Source: Caryophanales bacterium
GTDB lineage: Bacteria > Bacillota > Bacilli > Bacillales > Bacillaceae_J
Direction: 5' to 3'
DNA: 34,630 nucleotides
NCBI GenBank assembly: GCA_012840465.1
Contig: DULJ01000038.1
Coordinates: forward strand, 1 to 34,630
The notes beneath the pieces are model-generated. The model had not been told where the DNA came from and did no database searches. It saw only the letters and a list, made by a program, of their open reading frames with translations. Made by a program: the position numbers and the translations under genes. Shown here piece by piece: positions 1 to 8,327 of this stretch (the first letter of the stretch is position 1; each line of letters opens with the position of its first letter).

Positions 1-8
1 AATCCATG

Positions 9-90
9 AAAATGCACCTCGCAAATTGGTATTTTTGGTGGTTTAGCCACTTCCATTTTACCATTTTTCGCTAAGGTGCATTTTTGTTTT
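9..90. terminator. Long hairpin, probable two-way terminator
   Basis: An exact 11-base inverted repeat (AAAATGCACCT at 9-19, AGGTGCATTTT at 74-84) encloses a loop that can pair further: AAATTGGTA near 23-31 with TACCATTTT near 59-67, and GTGG/CCAC around 38-50. A T-run follows on the + strand and a shorter one on the - strand. It sits just past the stop codon of the response regulator at 122-739, so it may end that transcript and a gene lying left of the window. Confidence 0.5.
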
Positions 91-121
91 TTGAAAAATT
101 TTTGGACTTTTTGAACACGCT

Positions 122-739
122 CTATAAATAAAGAATTCCTTTTTCCATTCCTTTCATAATGGCGCCCACTCGTGAATAAACGCCTAGCTTCTGGTATATC
201 GATGTAATATGATATTCCACTGTCCGCTTACTAATATGTAATTCTTTTGCGATTTCCTGATTATTTTTTTCTTTAGAAATTAGATTCAAAATTTCAATTT
301 CAGTCATAGTTAAATTATGTGATGCACTATCGGCTATTGGGAAGTGGTGTGGCAATAACACATTTCCAAGGAAGCTTTGCCGTACTGCGTTAATGACTTT
401 CTCAAAGGGTTCTTCCTTTAATATATAGGCATGGATCCCTATTTGATATGCAACTTTTATGAACTCATTACAGTGATAATCAGTAAATATTATTATTTTT
501 ATAGTGTCCTTGTATGTATCTTTAATAGATTTGACTAAATTTATCCCTTTGCCATTTTTTAAGAATGGGTCCATGATTAAGACATCGGGTTTGCATTGTT
601 CAATGAAGGTCAACGCTTTTTGGCAGTCATTCACTTTTTCTATTACCTTAAAGTCATCTACTCTATCTAGATACTCACCAATTGCACCCGCAACGAAAGG
701 GTGATTATCTAAAATCATTAATTTAATGTTCCGGTTCAA
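122..739 (-). CDS. Orphan NarL/LuxR-family response regulator (ComA/DegU-like)
   Basis: A two-domain DNA-binding response regulator of about 206 residues. The N-terminal receiver domain shows the phospho-acceptor Asp in VLIMDPF and the conserved Lys in YILKEEP; the second acidic residue of the usual DD pair is Asn here (LDNHP), which could alter Mg2+ binding. The C-terminal LuxR helix-turn-helix is complete (LTMTEIEIL ... NNQEIAKELHISKRTVEYHI). I prefer the TTG start at 737-739 because AGAAGGGAAG lies about 7 bases upstream; a longer frame opens with another TTG at 793 but has no clear ribosome binding site. No histidine kinase gene is adjacent, so its partner and targets are unknown. ComA-like by general look only. 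Confidence 0.8.
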   Translation of the reverse strand: MNRNIKLMILDNHPFVAGAIGEYLDRVDDFKVIEKVNDCQKALTFIEQCKPDVLIMDPFLKNGKGINLVKSIKDTYKDTIKIIIFTDYHCNEFIKVAYQIGIHAYILKEEPFEKVINAVRQSFLGNVLLPHHFPIADSASHNLTMTEIEILNLISKEKNNQEIAKELHISKRTVEYHITSIYQKLGVYSRVGAIMKGMEKGILYL

Positions 740-1025
740 AATTATCTTCCCTTCTAAAACGGTTACAGTTCTCTTCACAATCTTTAAGAGCAAAAACCAT
801 TTATGCCAAATTATGTATAATTATAGCATTACATATGTGTACAAACGCGGTATTCACCGAACTTTAACAAATTGTACATTTTTAGGTCCAAAGTATCATT
901 GACATTATTAAGTTCATAAATCATTCAATTATTTTCGTTAAAAGCAGTAAAAGGTGGAAAAATATAGTAGTAAAATAGACTTAGGAGTATTTAAATTTTA
1001 AATTGTGTGTGAAAGGAGAATTTGA

Positions 1026-1076
1026 ATGAGGATATTTATTTGTTTTAATAACTGCTTTAAGGACAGATATTCCTGA
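1026..1076 (+). CDS. Possible 16-residue peptide or truncated gene start running into the repeat array
   Basis: ATG at 1026 lies 5 bases after GAAAGGAGAA, as good a ribosome binding site as any in the window. The frame MRIFICFNNCFKDRYS ends at a TGA that lies inside the first 52-bp repeat unit. It may be a leader peptide, or the stump of a gene cut off when the repeat array arose. No promoter is obvious, and nothing in the peptide is recognisable. Confidence 0.3.
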   Translation: MRIFICFNNCFKDRYS

Positions 1077-1360
1077 TTGCCATGATGAATTGTCCTCAAA
1101 AGGACAGTTTGAGGACAGATATTCCTGATTGCCAGCCATCTTTGTCCTCAAAAGCCTAGTTTGAGGACAGATATCCCTGATTGCCAGTCACTTTTGTCCT
1201 CAAAAGCCTAGTTTGAGGACAGATATTCCTGATTGCCAGCCACCTTTGTCCTCAAAAGCCTAGTTTAAGGACAGATATCCCTGATTGCCAGTCACTTTTG
1301 TCCTTAAAAGCCTAGTTTGAGGACAGGTTTCCTTGGGCGCTTACACTTCTGTCCTCAAAC
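1059..1360. repeat. Tandem array of six 52-bp hairpin units
   Basis: GGACAG recurs at 1061, 1113, 1165, 1217, 1269 and 1321, an exact 52-base period. Each unit carries TTTGAGGACA on the left and TGTCCTCAAA on the right, a 10-bp inverted repeat with about 22 bases between. Units 2 and 4 share one inner sequence (ATTCC...CCAGCCA) and units 3 and 5 another (ATCCC...CCAGTCA), so a 104-bp dimer was itself copied. Unit 5 reads TTTAAGGACA with TGTCCTTAAA, a paired change that keeps the stem; unit 1 has only the left change. Unit 6 is diverged inside but keeps the stem (GAGGACAG/CTGTCCTC). Confidence 0.9.
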
Positions 1361-1460
1361 CCAATTATGATGAAAGCCACCTTTTACACTAATAGCATTG
1401 TGTGTAGTTCCTAATAATGTACTTCTATTATAAAAGACAAGCTGTATGGAAAAAGGTTAC

Positions 1461-1549
1461 AACGAAAAGAGCCGGAGTCCCCGCCCCCGCGTCCTACCAC
1501 ACCCAACGAAAAAAAGAGCCGGAGTCCCCGCCTCTAAGTCCCACCACAC
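1461..1549. repeat. Duplicated GC-rich element (two ~45-bp copies)
   Basis: AGAGCCGGAGTCCCCGCC occurs at 1468 and again at 1515, each preceded by AACGAAAA and followed by a CC-rich run ending in CCACAC. The base composition is far above its AT-rich surroundings. It looks like a dispersed intergenic repeat; no coding frame or strong hairpin is apparent. Confidence 0.7.
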
Positions 1550-1748
1550 TCGCCTTCGCGCTCCGTCTTCACTCATGATTCAGTTGTCCAATTTAGCTGA
1601 AAAGTAAAAATTATATAGCAATTATTTAAATCAATTGCATAGGATAAAGTAAACTCTTAAAAAATTGGAAACCTTCCACATTTAGTATATGAGATTAGAA
1701 ACAGTTCGTTACAAAATTGAAAACTTTAGCTTAAGGAGGGAAAATAGT

Positions 1749-2918
1749 ATGGCAGCAGGCAATGATAAGCATTTTTCGATTTCAAAGGAAGACTGGTCCC
1801 TCCACCGGAAAGGACATGATGATCAACAACGACATCAGGAAAAAGTAAAAGAAGCTATAAAAAATAATCTGCCAGACCTCATAACAGAAGAAAGTATAAT
1901 CATGTCTAACGGTCGGGAAGTCGTAAAGATACCTATACGTTCATTGGATGAATACAAAATACGTTATAATTATGATAAAACAAAACACGTGGGCCAGGGT
2001 GACGGGGAAAGCCAAGTCGGTGATGTTGTTGCTCGTGACGGATCTGGTGAAAAAGCTCCTGGAAAAGGGCAAGATGCAGGCGATCAGGCAGGGGAAGATT
2101 ATTTTGAGGCTGAAGTGTCTTTAATGGAAATTGAGGCTGCACTTTTCAGAGAATTAGAGCTACCGAATTTACAGCAAAAAGAACGTGATGAAAATGTTGT
2201 AGAGGATATTGATTTTAATGATGTTAGAAAAACAGGATTAATGGGCAATATTGATAAAAAACGAACACTCAAAAATGCTTTTGTTCGGAATGCAATGAAG
2301 GGGGAGCCTAGCTTCCAACCAATCTATCGTGAAGATATCCGCTTTAAAACTTGGAATGAGATTGTTAAGCCTGAATCAAAAGCAGTTGTAATTGCCATGA
2401 TGGATACGTCAGGCTCAATGGGGATCTGGGAAAAGTATATGGCTCGCAGTTTTTTCTTCTGGATGACAAGGTTCCTGCGGACAAAATATGAAACTGTTGA
2501 AATTGAATTTATTGCACACCATACAGAAGCAAAAGTAGTTTCAGAGGATGACTTCTTCTCTAAAGGGGAAAGTGGAGGAACCATATGTTCATCTGCCTAT
2601 CGTAAAGCATTAGAAATCATCGAACAAAAATACCATCCAACAAAATACAATATTTATCCTTTCCACTTTTCAGATGGAGACAATTTAACATCCGATAATG
2701 CCCGTTGTGTAAAATTAGTGGGAGACTTAATGAAAGTAAGCAACATGTTCGGTTACGGCGAAGTCAATCAGTACAATCGCCATAGCACCCTCATGTCAGC
2801 TTATAAAAACATTAACGATGAAAAATTCCGTTATTATATCTTAAAGCAAAAGTCAGATGTGTATACGGCGATGCGCAGCTTCTTTCGAAAGGAAGATGAG
2901 AGTAAGGCATTTGCATAA
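1749..2918 (+). CDS. yhbH: Sporulation protein YhbH (VWA-type, PrkA partner family)
   Basis: A 389-residue protein that matches YhbH along its full length from memory: the [15 protein letters not shown] start, the glycine-rich stretch [19 protein letters not shown], the [14 protein letters not shown] block and the von Willebrand A-like MIDAS motif MMDTSGSMG, followed by [17 protein letters not shown]. The family (DUF444) is linked to the PrkA kinase/AAA protein and SpoVR and is made in the mother cell in B. subtilis. The start at 1749 is chosen because TTAAGGAGGG ends 8 bases upstream; an earlier in-frame ATG at 1689 has no ribosome binding site and is not conserved. prkA, usually next door, is not in the window. 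Confidence 0.95.
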   Translation: MAAGNDKHFSISKEDWSLHRKGHDDQQRHQEKVKEAIKNNLPDLITEESIIMSNGREVVKIPIRSLDEYKIRYNYDKTKHVGQGDGESQVGDVVARDGSGEKAPGKGQDAGDQAGEDYFEAEVSLMEIEAALFRELELPNLQQKERDENVVEDIDFNDVRKTGLMGNIDKKRTLKNAFVRNAMKGEPSFQPIYREDIRFKTWNEIVKPESKAVVIAMMDTSGSMGIWEKYMARSFFFWMTRFLRTKYETVEIEFIAHHTEAKVVSEDDFFSKGESGGTICSSAYRKALEIIEQKYHPTKYNIYPFHFSDGDNLTSDNARCVKLVGDLMKVSNMFGYGEVNQYNRHSTLMSAYKNINDEKFRYYILKQKSDVYTAMRSFFRKEDESKAFA

Positions 2919-2951
2919 ATCCCTGGCAACGGAAATTTCAATAGTAATAAA

Positions 2952-3051
2952 ACAAAAGAAGTAGTTGGTTTTGGATGCTACTGAAGATGCTGTAAAAGCT
3001 GAAAAGGTTGAAGAATGTATTCCTGTAGAGCTTGAATTAATTAAGAAGTAA
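2952..3051 (+). pseudogene. rbsB: Remnant of a ribose-binding-type ABC substrate-binding protein (rbsB tail)
   Basis: Frame ACA AAA GAA GTA GTT GGT TTT reads TKEVVGF; after one extra G (2973) the next frame reads DATEDAVKAEKVEECIPVE then LELIKK and a stop at 3049-3051. VVGFDATEDAVKA is the hinge strand near the C-terminus of RbsB/LacI-type periplasmic binding proteins and EKVEECIPVELELIKK resembles the extreme RbsB C-terminus. About 25 residues that normally lie between these pieces are missing. So this is a decayed end with one frameshift and one internal deletion. Assignment is by motif memory only. Confidence 0.6.
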
Positions 3052-3057
3052 AAAATT

Positions 3058-3088
3058 AAAGTGCCCAGTTTTTAATTGGGCACTTTTT
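3058..3088. terminator. Two-way rho-independent terminator
   Basis: AAAGTGCCCA / TGGGCACTTT with a 9-base loop, T-runs on both strands. On the - strand the last codons and stop of the MreBH-like gene lie inside the stem. On the + strand it follows the rbsB remnant and would serve yhbH. Confidence 0.85.
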
Positions 3089-4127
3089 CTTTTAAATATA
3101 CTAGAGAATCGTTCCTGTTTTTCATTTTACCGACAAATCCGAGTGCTTTTCCAGTGCCGATCACAACTGATTCAAGAGGAGAAGGGGCAAGATTAACGGG
3201 TAGATGTATTTCTGCGCTTAGCCACGCTTGAACCCCTTTTAAAAGAGCCCCGCCTCCAGTTAAAGTAATTCCATAATCAACAATATCCCCGCTTAATTCA
3301 GGTGGACACTCTTCTAAAGTTAACCGAATTGTCGCTAAAACTTGTTCCAAAGATTCCTTGATTGCATCATGTACTTCTTTAGATGATAGTGTAATCGTAT
3401 TCGGAAGCCCTGTGACCAAATATCTGCCGCGGGCATCACAATGTAATTCATCATGGTTCTTTGTTGCAAAACCAATCTCTATTTTTATTTGTTCAGCCGT
3501 TTGTTGACCAATAAGTAAATTGTATTTTTTGCGAATGTATTGAGTGATATCTTCGTCAAATTTGTTACCGCCAATTTTAAGCGTATGGCAGGCAACAACA
3601 CCACCGTAGGAAATGATCGCAACCTCTGTTGTGCCTCCACCAATATCTACAATCATACTTGCGATAGGTTCATCAACCTTAAGCTCGGAACCGATCGCAG
3701 CTGATATTGTGTTTTCAATAATATGAACCTGCTTTGCACCACAACTTTTTACGGCATCGATCATCGCCCGCTTTTCTACAGGTGTTGACTTCGTTGGTGC
3801 TGCAATCACAACATTAGGTTTTTGAAATGAAAAGTTGCCCCTGTTTGAACCTTTTTCCATTAGTATTTTTAGTATTTGAGCTGTCCGATTGTAATCAGAA
3901 ATCACACCATTCCTAATCGGGTTGATAACCTCTACATTTTTTGGAGTTTTTCCAATCATATTTTTCGCTTCATTTCCAATTGCGACAATTTCATTTGTAT
4001 TAACATTAATGGCGAGAACGGAAGGTTCCTGAAAGATAATACCTTTCCCTTTTTGGTGCAATAAAATATTTGTTGATCCTAAATCGATCCCAATTCCAAT
4101 AGTATGTGTAAAAAACATATAGTTCAT
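3072..4127 (-). CDS. MreB-family actin homologue, divergent MreBH-like paralogue
   Basis: A 351-residue cell-shape filament protein. Seen: phosphate-1 loop GIGIDLGSTN (11-20), phosphate-2 motif VDIGGGTTEVAIIS (about 160-173), KKYNLLIGQQTAEQIKIEIG, and the adenosine motif TLTGGGALLKGV. The RKKYNLLIG and CPPELSGDIVD blocks are closest to B. subtilis MreBH in my recall. Two odd points: LGSTN replaces the common LGTAN, and the usual IEEPVAAAIG loop reads IENTISAAIG (E138, N139), which loses one of two conserved acidic residues near the nucleotide. It stands alone, not in an mreBCD operon, and is read away from the globin gene. The ribosome binding site is weak; ATG at 4127 fits, ATG at 4118 is an alternative. 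Confidence 0.88.
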   Translation of the reverse strand: MNYMFFTHTIGIGIDLGSTNILLHQKGKGIIFQEPSVLAINVNTNEIVAIGNEAKNMIGKTPKNVEVINPIRNGVISDYNRTAQILKILMEKGSNRGNFSFQKPNVVIAAPTKSTPVEKRAMIDAVKSCGAKQVHIIENTISAAIGSELKVDEPIASMIVDIGGGTTEVAIISYGGVVACHTLKIGGNKFDEDITQYIRKKYNLLIGQQTAEQIKIEIGFATKNHDELHCDARGRYLVTGLPNTITLSSKEVHDAIKESLEQVLATIRLTLEECPPELSGDIVDYGITLTGGGALLKGVQAWLSAEIHLPVNLAPSPLESVVIGTGKALGFVGKMKNRNDSLVYLKEKVPN

Positions 4128-4217
4128 CCATTCTATTTCAAATTCTTTACTAATTACATAATTCTACGTAAAAATTTGTTTTTTGGGGGTAGCAGAATAA
4201 ATGGCTCGAAGTTTGAA

Positions 4218-4258
4218 GAAAATACACTTTGTGACTTCACTAGAAAGGGTGTATTTTC
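4218..4258 (+). promoter_or_regulatory. Hairpin around the ribosome binding site of the globin gene
   Basis: GAAAATACAC (4218-4227) and GTGTATTTTC (4249-4258) form a perfect 10-bp stem that ends at the base before the globin ATG. The 21-base loop carries a small GTGA/TCAC palindrome and most of the GAAAGGG ribosome binding site. In an mRNA this would hold the start region in a hairpin; in DNA it could equally be an operator. Confidence 0.5.
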
Positions 4259-4621
4259 ATGGAACAAACATTATATGAAAAAGTTGGCGGGGAAGCAGCG
4301 GTAGGGAAGGTTGTCGACTATTTTTACGACGAGTTGGTGCTGAAGGATCCAACTGTAAACCACTTTTTCAAGGATACCGATATGGATAAACAGCGCAAGC
4401 ATCAAACTAAGTTTATTAGCTTTGCATTAGGCGGCCCTAATCAATACTCCGGCCAATCAATGGCGAAAGCGCATGAAGGAATGAATTTGCAACCTAATCA
4501 TTTTGATGCAATTGTAAAACATTTGCATGACTCTCTTGCGCATTTTGGAGTCGAGAAGAAGGATATTGACCAAGCTATGAGTAGGGTTGAAGCGTTGAGA
4601 GATGATATTTTATATCAATAA
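4259..4621 (+). CDS. Group I truncated haemoglobin (trHbN/GlbN type)
   Basis: A 120-residue 2-over-2 globin, the normal length for group I. It binds haem; family roles are O2 or NO handling. Seen, by alignment to the Synechocystis GlbN pattern: LYEKVGG start, B10 Tyr at Y23, E7 Gln at Q45 and E10 His at H48 in DMDKQRKHQ, LGGPNQYSG turn, and proximal His at H72 in MAKAHEGM, then HFDAIVKHL. It is followed at once by a terminator, so it is probably monocistronic. The start is fixed by AGAAAGGG. The usual Bacillus YjbI is a group II globin, so this is a different type. Confidence 0.9.
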   Translation: MEQTLYEKVGGEAAVGKVVDYFYDELVLKDPTVNHFFKDTDMDKQRKHQTKFISFALGGPNQYSGQSMAKAHEGMNLQPNHFDAIVKHLHDSLAHFGVEKKDIDQAMSRVEALRDDILYQ

Positions 4622-4640
4622 ATGATTAATTATAAATAGC

Positions 4641-4676
4641 AATGGAAGCATAAATTTTATGCTTCCATTTTTTTTA
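4641..4676 (+). terminator. Rho-independent terminator of the globin gene
   Basis: AATGGAAGCATAA pairs with TTATGCTTCCATT (13 bp, very short loop) and is followed by a run of T. Confidence 0.9.
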
Positions 4677-4864
4677 TTATATTCTTTGTATGCTTGAAGG
4701 GATTGTTTTTCCATAATGAAAAAAGGATAATTTCTGAATAAATTGTTATTGTTATATACAGACCTTCATTAATATTTTATAATGTGATAAAATTAGTGTT
4801 TTTTGCATGTTTTTCACTATTTTCCCTGTATAAACCCAAAAAAATACTTCCGAGGAGACATCTA

Positions 4865-6409
4865 ATGTTTAGAAAAACCAAGCATCGGACCACTATTTTT
4901 ATATTAATAGGCTTACTGTTAACTTTAGTTTTTCTGCATATCATGCCAGTGTTTGATTCTTTCTCTCTATCAGTCCGTTTTATTCTTGAATTTGGTGTTG
5001 TAATCATTGCGATATTGGTTGCATTTCTAAAACAAAATGAAACGCAAATTGCTTTAAATGAAAGTGAAATAAAACTCGAGGCAGTTGTTGAAAAGGTAAA
5101 CTATCTTGCTTATCACGACGAGCTCACCGGTTCATTTAATAGAAACTATCTTTTGAAATGCCTCGAAGAGAATATGAAAAAAAGAGAGATTACAAGCGAA
5201 AGTTATGCCCTTGTTTCTGTAAATCTAAATCGATTTAAAAACGTCAATGATTCATTAGGAAACGAAATGGGAGACTTATTTTTAAAAACGATCGCAGAGC
5301 GGTTAAAGGAATTTAGTAATAATAACGTGATACTGGCCAGGATGGTTGCGGATGAATTTATGTTTTTTATGCCAGGTAAAGAGAATCTTGAGGAACTTAT
5401 TCATACCGCTAATAAAATCCATAAACGGATTGAAGAACCGATGATTGCAAAAGGGTTTAAATTTCATATTACATCTTCAATGGGTATTTCTATATTTAAT
5501 GAAAATATTGAAGAGACAAACCAATTAATTAAGCAAGCCCAACTGGCTATGCATGAGGCGAAGAAAAACGGCCAAGCAGTGTTGGTTTATCACCCAGATA
5601 TGAATAAAGAATTGCTTGAGAATCTGTTCTTAGAAAATGATTTGCGGCAGGCTCTTGATCGCAAGGAATTGATTTTGCATTATCAACCGCAAGTCAATAT
5701 TGAGACAGGTGAAATCATTGGGGTGGAGGCGTTAATTCGCTGGAATCACCATAAAAAAGGAATGATTCAACCAGGCAAATTTATACCTTTAGCAGAGGAA
5801 ACGGGCTTAATTATACCGATAGGGAATTGGGTGATTATTGAAGCCTGTAGCCAATTGAAGAAATGGAATGAAATGGGGATTACGAACTTAAGATTATCTG
5901 TAAATCTTTCATTACGTCAATTGTATCAGGAAGATTTAGTAGAAACAGTGGCCCGTACATTGCAACTAACAAAGATTAAACCTGAGCATTTGGAGCTTGA
6001 GATAACGGAAAGCATGGCTGGAAATACGGAAAGAGTGATATCGATATTACAAAGCCTCAAAAAGTTAGGGGTCCGTATTTCTGTAGACGATTTTGGAACT
6101 GGTTATAGCTCGTTAAGTTATCTTTATTCATTCCCCATTGATCAATTAAAAATAGACCGCTCCTTTATTACGAATTTATTTACTGAGGAAAATAATAAAG
6201 TGATAGTAAGTACGATTATTTCAATGGGACAAAATTTAGGACTGGAGTTGATTGCGGAAGGTGTCGAAACATCTGAGCAAATCGAGTTTCTTCGTCCCTA
6301 TAAATGTGTCGGGGTGCAAGGATTCCTTATTAGTCGGCCGTTACCTGCGGAGGAATTTCAGGAACTTCTTACAGAAAAAACAACTTTATTGGAGAGGTAT
6401 TCAAGTTAA
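4865..6409 (+). CDS. Membrane GGDEF-EAL protein, probable c-di-GMP phosphodiesterase
   Basis: About 514 residues: two predicted membrane spans (about 10-30 and 36-55), a short linker, a GGDEF domain and a C-terminal EAL domain. The GGDEF signature reads V161-A-D-E-F165, so both glycines of the active site are lost and cyclase activity is unlikely; the domain may sense GTP. The EAL domain looks intact: E288-A-L in GVEALIRW, NLSLRQ, ELEITES, DDFGTGYSSL, KIDRSF, EGVET and QGFLISRP. It should therefore break down c-di-GMP at the inner face of the membrane. ATG at 4865 is chosen because CGAGGAGA lies 7 bases upstream; a GTG at 4784 opens the same frame but lacks a binding site. It has its own terminator and no neighbours in operon. 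Confidence 0.9.
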   Translation: MFRKTKHRTTIFILIGLLLTLVFLHIMPVFDSFSLSVRFILEFGVVIIAILVAFLKQNETQIALNESEIKLEAVVEKVNYLAYHDELTGSFNRNYLLKCLEENMKKREITSESYALVSVNLNRFKNVNDSLGNEMGDLFLKTIAERLKEFSNNNVILARMVADEFMFFMPGKENLEELIHTANKIHKRIEEPMIAKGFKFHITSSMGISIFNENIEETNQLIKQAQLAMHEAKKNGQAVLVYHPDMNKELLENLFLENDLRQALDRKELILHYQPQVNIETGEIIGVEALIRWNHHKKGMIQPGKFIPLAEETGLIIPIGNWVIIEACSQLKKWNEMGITNLRLSVNLSLRQLYQEDLVETVARTLQLTKIKPEHLELEITESMAGNTERVISILQSLKKLGVRISVDDFGTGYSSLSYLYSFPIDQLKIDRSFITNLFTEENNKVIVSTIISMGQNLGLELIAEGVETSEQIEFLRPYKCVGVQGFLISRPLPAEEFQELLTEKTTLLERYSS

Positions 6410-6415
6410 CTGTAA

Positions 6416-6443
6416 AAAGTCAGCATAGTGCTGGCTTTTTTTG
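6416..6443 (+). terminator. Rho-independent terminator
   Basis: GTCAGCA-TAG-TGCTGGC with flanking A/T pairs and a T-run, directly after the GGDEF-EAL stop codon. Confidence 0.85.
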
Positions 6444-6566
6444 TATATAATTGTGGGAAATATACAATGAAAGCCCTTCATTATTGTTACTGTGTAACAT
6501 TGTAGAAGTTCAGCTTTAAAAGTTAAAATTTAAATAGATACATGATAAATTTTTTAAGTTGAATAA

Positions 6567-6572
6567 TATAAT
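6567..6572 (+). promoter_or_regulatory. Candidate -10 element of putC
   Basis: TATAAT lies 29 bases before the putC start. I find no matching -35 hexamer 16-18 bases upstream, which would suit an activator-dependent promoter such as one driven by PutR. Weak evidence. Confidence 0.35.
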
Positions 6573-6600
6573 CGTGTAATAATAAAAAAGGGGAGATTTT

Positions 6601-8148
6601 ATGTATACACCATACAAACATGAGCCGCTTACAGATTTTTCAATCGAAAAAAATCGTAAGGATTTTGAAGCAGCATTAGAAAAAGTTAACGGATTAATGG
6701 GTAAAGATTATGACCTTTTAATTGATGGTGAAAGAATCTCAACGGATCAAAAAATCGTATCAACGAACCCTGCCAATAAAGAAGAAGTTGTCGGTCGTGT
6801 TTCTAAAGCAGGCAAGGACTTAGCTGAAAAGGCAATGCAAGCAGCATCGGAAAGCTTCAAAACATGGAGAAATTGGGATCCCGAAGCTAGAGCAGGCATT
6901 CTGTTTCGTGCCGCTGCAATTACTCGTCGCCGCAAACATGAATTCTCGGCCATTTTAGTAAAAGAAGCAGGTAAGCCATGGAAAGAAGCAGATGCGGATA
7001 CAGCTGAAGCAATTGACTTCATGGAATATTATGCACGTCAAATGATTGAATTAGCAAAAGGCAAGCCAGTGCAAAGCCGTGAAGGTGAGCGTAACCAATA
7101 TGTTTACCAGCCATCTGGTGTAGCGGTTGTTATTCCACCATGGAACTTCGCATTTGCAATTATGGCTGGTACAACCGTAGCTCCAATTGTAACTGGTAAT
7201 ACTGTAGTTCTAAAACCTGCAAGCGCCACTCCAGTTGTCGCTGCTTGGTTTGTAGAGGTATTAGAGCAAGCGGGTCTTCCTAAAGGCGTAGTTAACTTCC
7301 TTCCTGGTAGTGGTGCAGAAGTTGGTGACTATTTAGTTGATCATCCCAAAACGTCTTTAATTACATTCACAGGTTCTCGTGATGTCGGTCTTCGCATTTT
7401 TGGACGTGCGGCTGTAGTTCAACCAGGACAAAAGCATCTTAAGCGTGTGATTGCCGAAATGGGCGGTAAAGATACCGTAGTTGTTGATAAAGATGCTGAT
7501 CTTGAATTAGCGGCACAGTCGATTTTTACGTCAGCTTTTGGTTTTGCAGGTCAAAAATGTTCTGCAGGCTCTAGAGCAATTGTACATGAGGATGTTTATG
7601 ATCAAGTGTTAAATCGTGTGATTGAGATTACAAAAGCAGCGGTTACTGGAAACCCTGAATCTTATGAAACTTATATGGGACCAGTTATTGATCAAGCTTC
7701 CTTTCATAAAATTATGGAATACATTGAAATCGGTAAACAAGAAGGTCGCATCGTAGCTGGTGGTAATGGCGATAATTCAAAAGGATACTTCATTGAACCG
7801 ACAATCATTGCAGACCTTGATCCAAATAGTAGAATTCAACAAGAAGAAATCTTTGGTCCTGTTGTAGGATTTTCTAAGTGTAAGACTTTTGATGAGGGAC
7901 TAGAAATAGCTAATAATACGGAATACGGATTAACCGGTGCGCTTATTTCTAACAACCGTGAGCATATTGAGCGGGCAAAACGTGAATTCCACGTTGGTAA
8001 CCTATATTTTAACCGCAACTGTACAGGTGCTATCGTTGGTTATCAGCCGTTTGGTGGATTCAATATGTCTGGTACAGATTCAAAAGCGGGTGGTCCAGAC
8101 TATTTAGCACTTCATATGCAAGCGAAGACAATCAGCGAAGCTCTTTAA
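6601..8148 (+). CDS. putC: 1-pyrroline-5-carboxylate dehydrogenase (RocA/PutC)
   Basis: A 515-residue NAD+-dependent aldehyde dehydrogenase that oxidises glutamate semialdehyde/P5C to glutamate, the second step of proline (and arginine) breakdown. Full family length and start ([14 protein letters not shown]). Seen: [12 protein letters not shown], cofactor motif TGSRDVG, general base E286 in IAEMGGKD, nucleophile C320 in [11 protein letters not shown], and EEIFGPVVG. The ribosome binding site is AAAGGGGAG. It is followed by putP and putR in the order of the B. subtilis putBCPR locus, which is why I use putC; rocA is the other possible name. putB (proline dehydrogenase) is not upstream: a terminator-closed EAL gene is there instead. 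Confidence 0.93.
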   Translation: MYTPYKHEPLTDFSIEKNRKDFEAALEKVNGLMGKDYDLLIDGERISTDQKIVSTNPANKEEVVGRVSKAGKDLAEKAMQAASESFKTWRNWDPEARAGILFRAAAITRRRKHEFSAILVKEAGKPWKEADADTAEAIDFMEYYARQMIELAKGKPVQSREGERNQYVYQPSGVAVVIPPWNFAFAIMAGTTVAPIVTGNTVVLKPASATPVVAAWFVEVLEQAGLPKGVVNFLPGSGAEVGDYLVDHPKTSLITFTGSRDVGLRIFGRAAVVQPGQKHLKRVIAEMGGKDTVVVDKDADLELAAQSIFTSAFGFAGQKCSAGSRAIVHEDVYDQVLNRVIEITKAAVTGNPESYETYMGPVIDQASFHKIMEYIEIGKQEGRIVAGGNGDNSKGYFIEPTIIADLDPNSRIQQEEIFGPVVGFSKCKTFDEGLEIANNTEYGLTGALISNNREHIERAKREFHVGNLYFNRNCTGAIVGYQPFGGFNMSGTDSKAGGPDYLALHMQAKTISEAL

Positions 8149-8209
8149 AAAGATATATCAATAAAATAAAATACCGATATTTTAATTATGTTAAAATAAC
8201 TATATACAT

Positions 8210-8261
8210 GGTGAGGATCGGATATTTATTTGGTAATCCCAAATTCACTATCGTCCTTACC
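8210..8261 (+). other. Structured stretch between putC and putP
   Basis: GGTGAGGAT (8210-8218) can pair with GTCCTTACC (8253-8261), with two G-U pairs, around an inner perfect hairpin ATTTGG/CCAAAT (8228-8233 with 8239-8244). No U-run follows, so it is not a classic terminator. It might be an RNA-processing or stabilising structure for the putC 3' end. Confidence 0.35.
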
Positions 8262-8327
8262 GCCTTTTATATAATAATCAGTCTAAAAATTCAAAATATA
8301 ATAATTATAAAAAAATATAAAAAAATG

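Larger units (their letters stand above)
740..1748. other. About 1 kb without a full-length gene
   Basis: This gap holds a 16-codon reading frame with a good ribosome binding site (1026-1076), a six-unit 52-bp tandem repeat (1059-1360), a duplicated GC-rich element (1461-1549) and, near 1638-1645, CATAGGAT, which resembles a sigma-E -10 element and would suit yhbH. I see no protein of ordinary length on either strand. Confidence 0.6.

Noticed and set aside
1059-1360. CRISPR array
   Set aside because: The full 52-bp unit is repeated with few changes; there are no unique spacers of constant length between short repeats, and no cas genes are near.
1689-1748. Earlier ATG start of YhbH
   Set aside because: No binding site; the conserved YhbH start follows the AAGGAGGG before 1749.
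2965-3051. 28-residue small protein starting at TTG 2965
   Set aside because: No binding site, and the sequence is better explained as the frameshifted tail of an rbsB-type gene.
4784-4864. Earlier GTG start of the GGDEF-EAL protein
   Set aside because: No ribosome binding site before it, while CGAGGAGA precedes ATG 4865.
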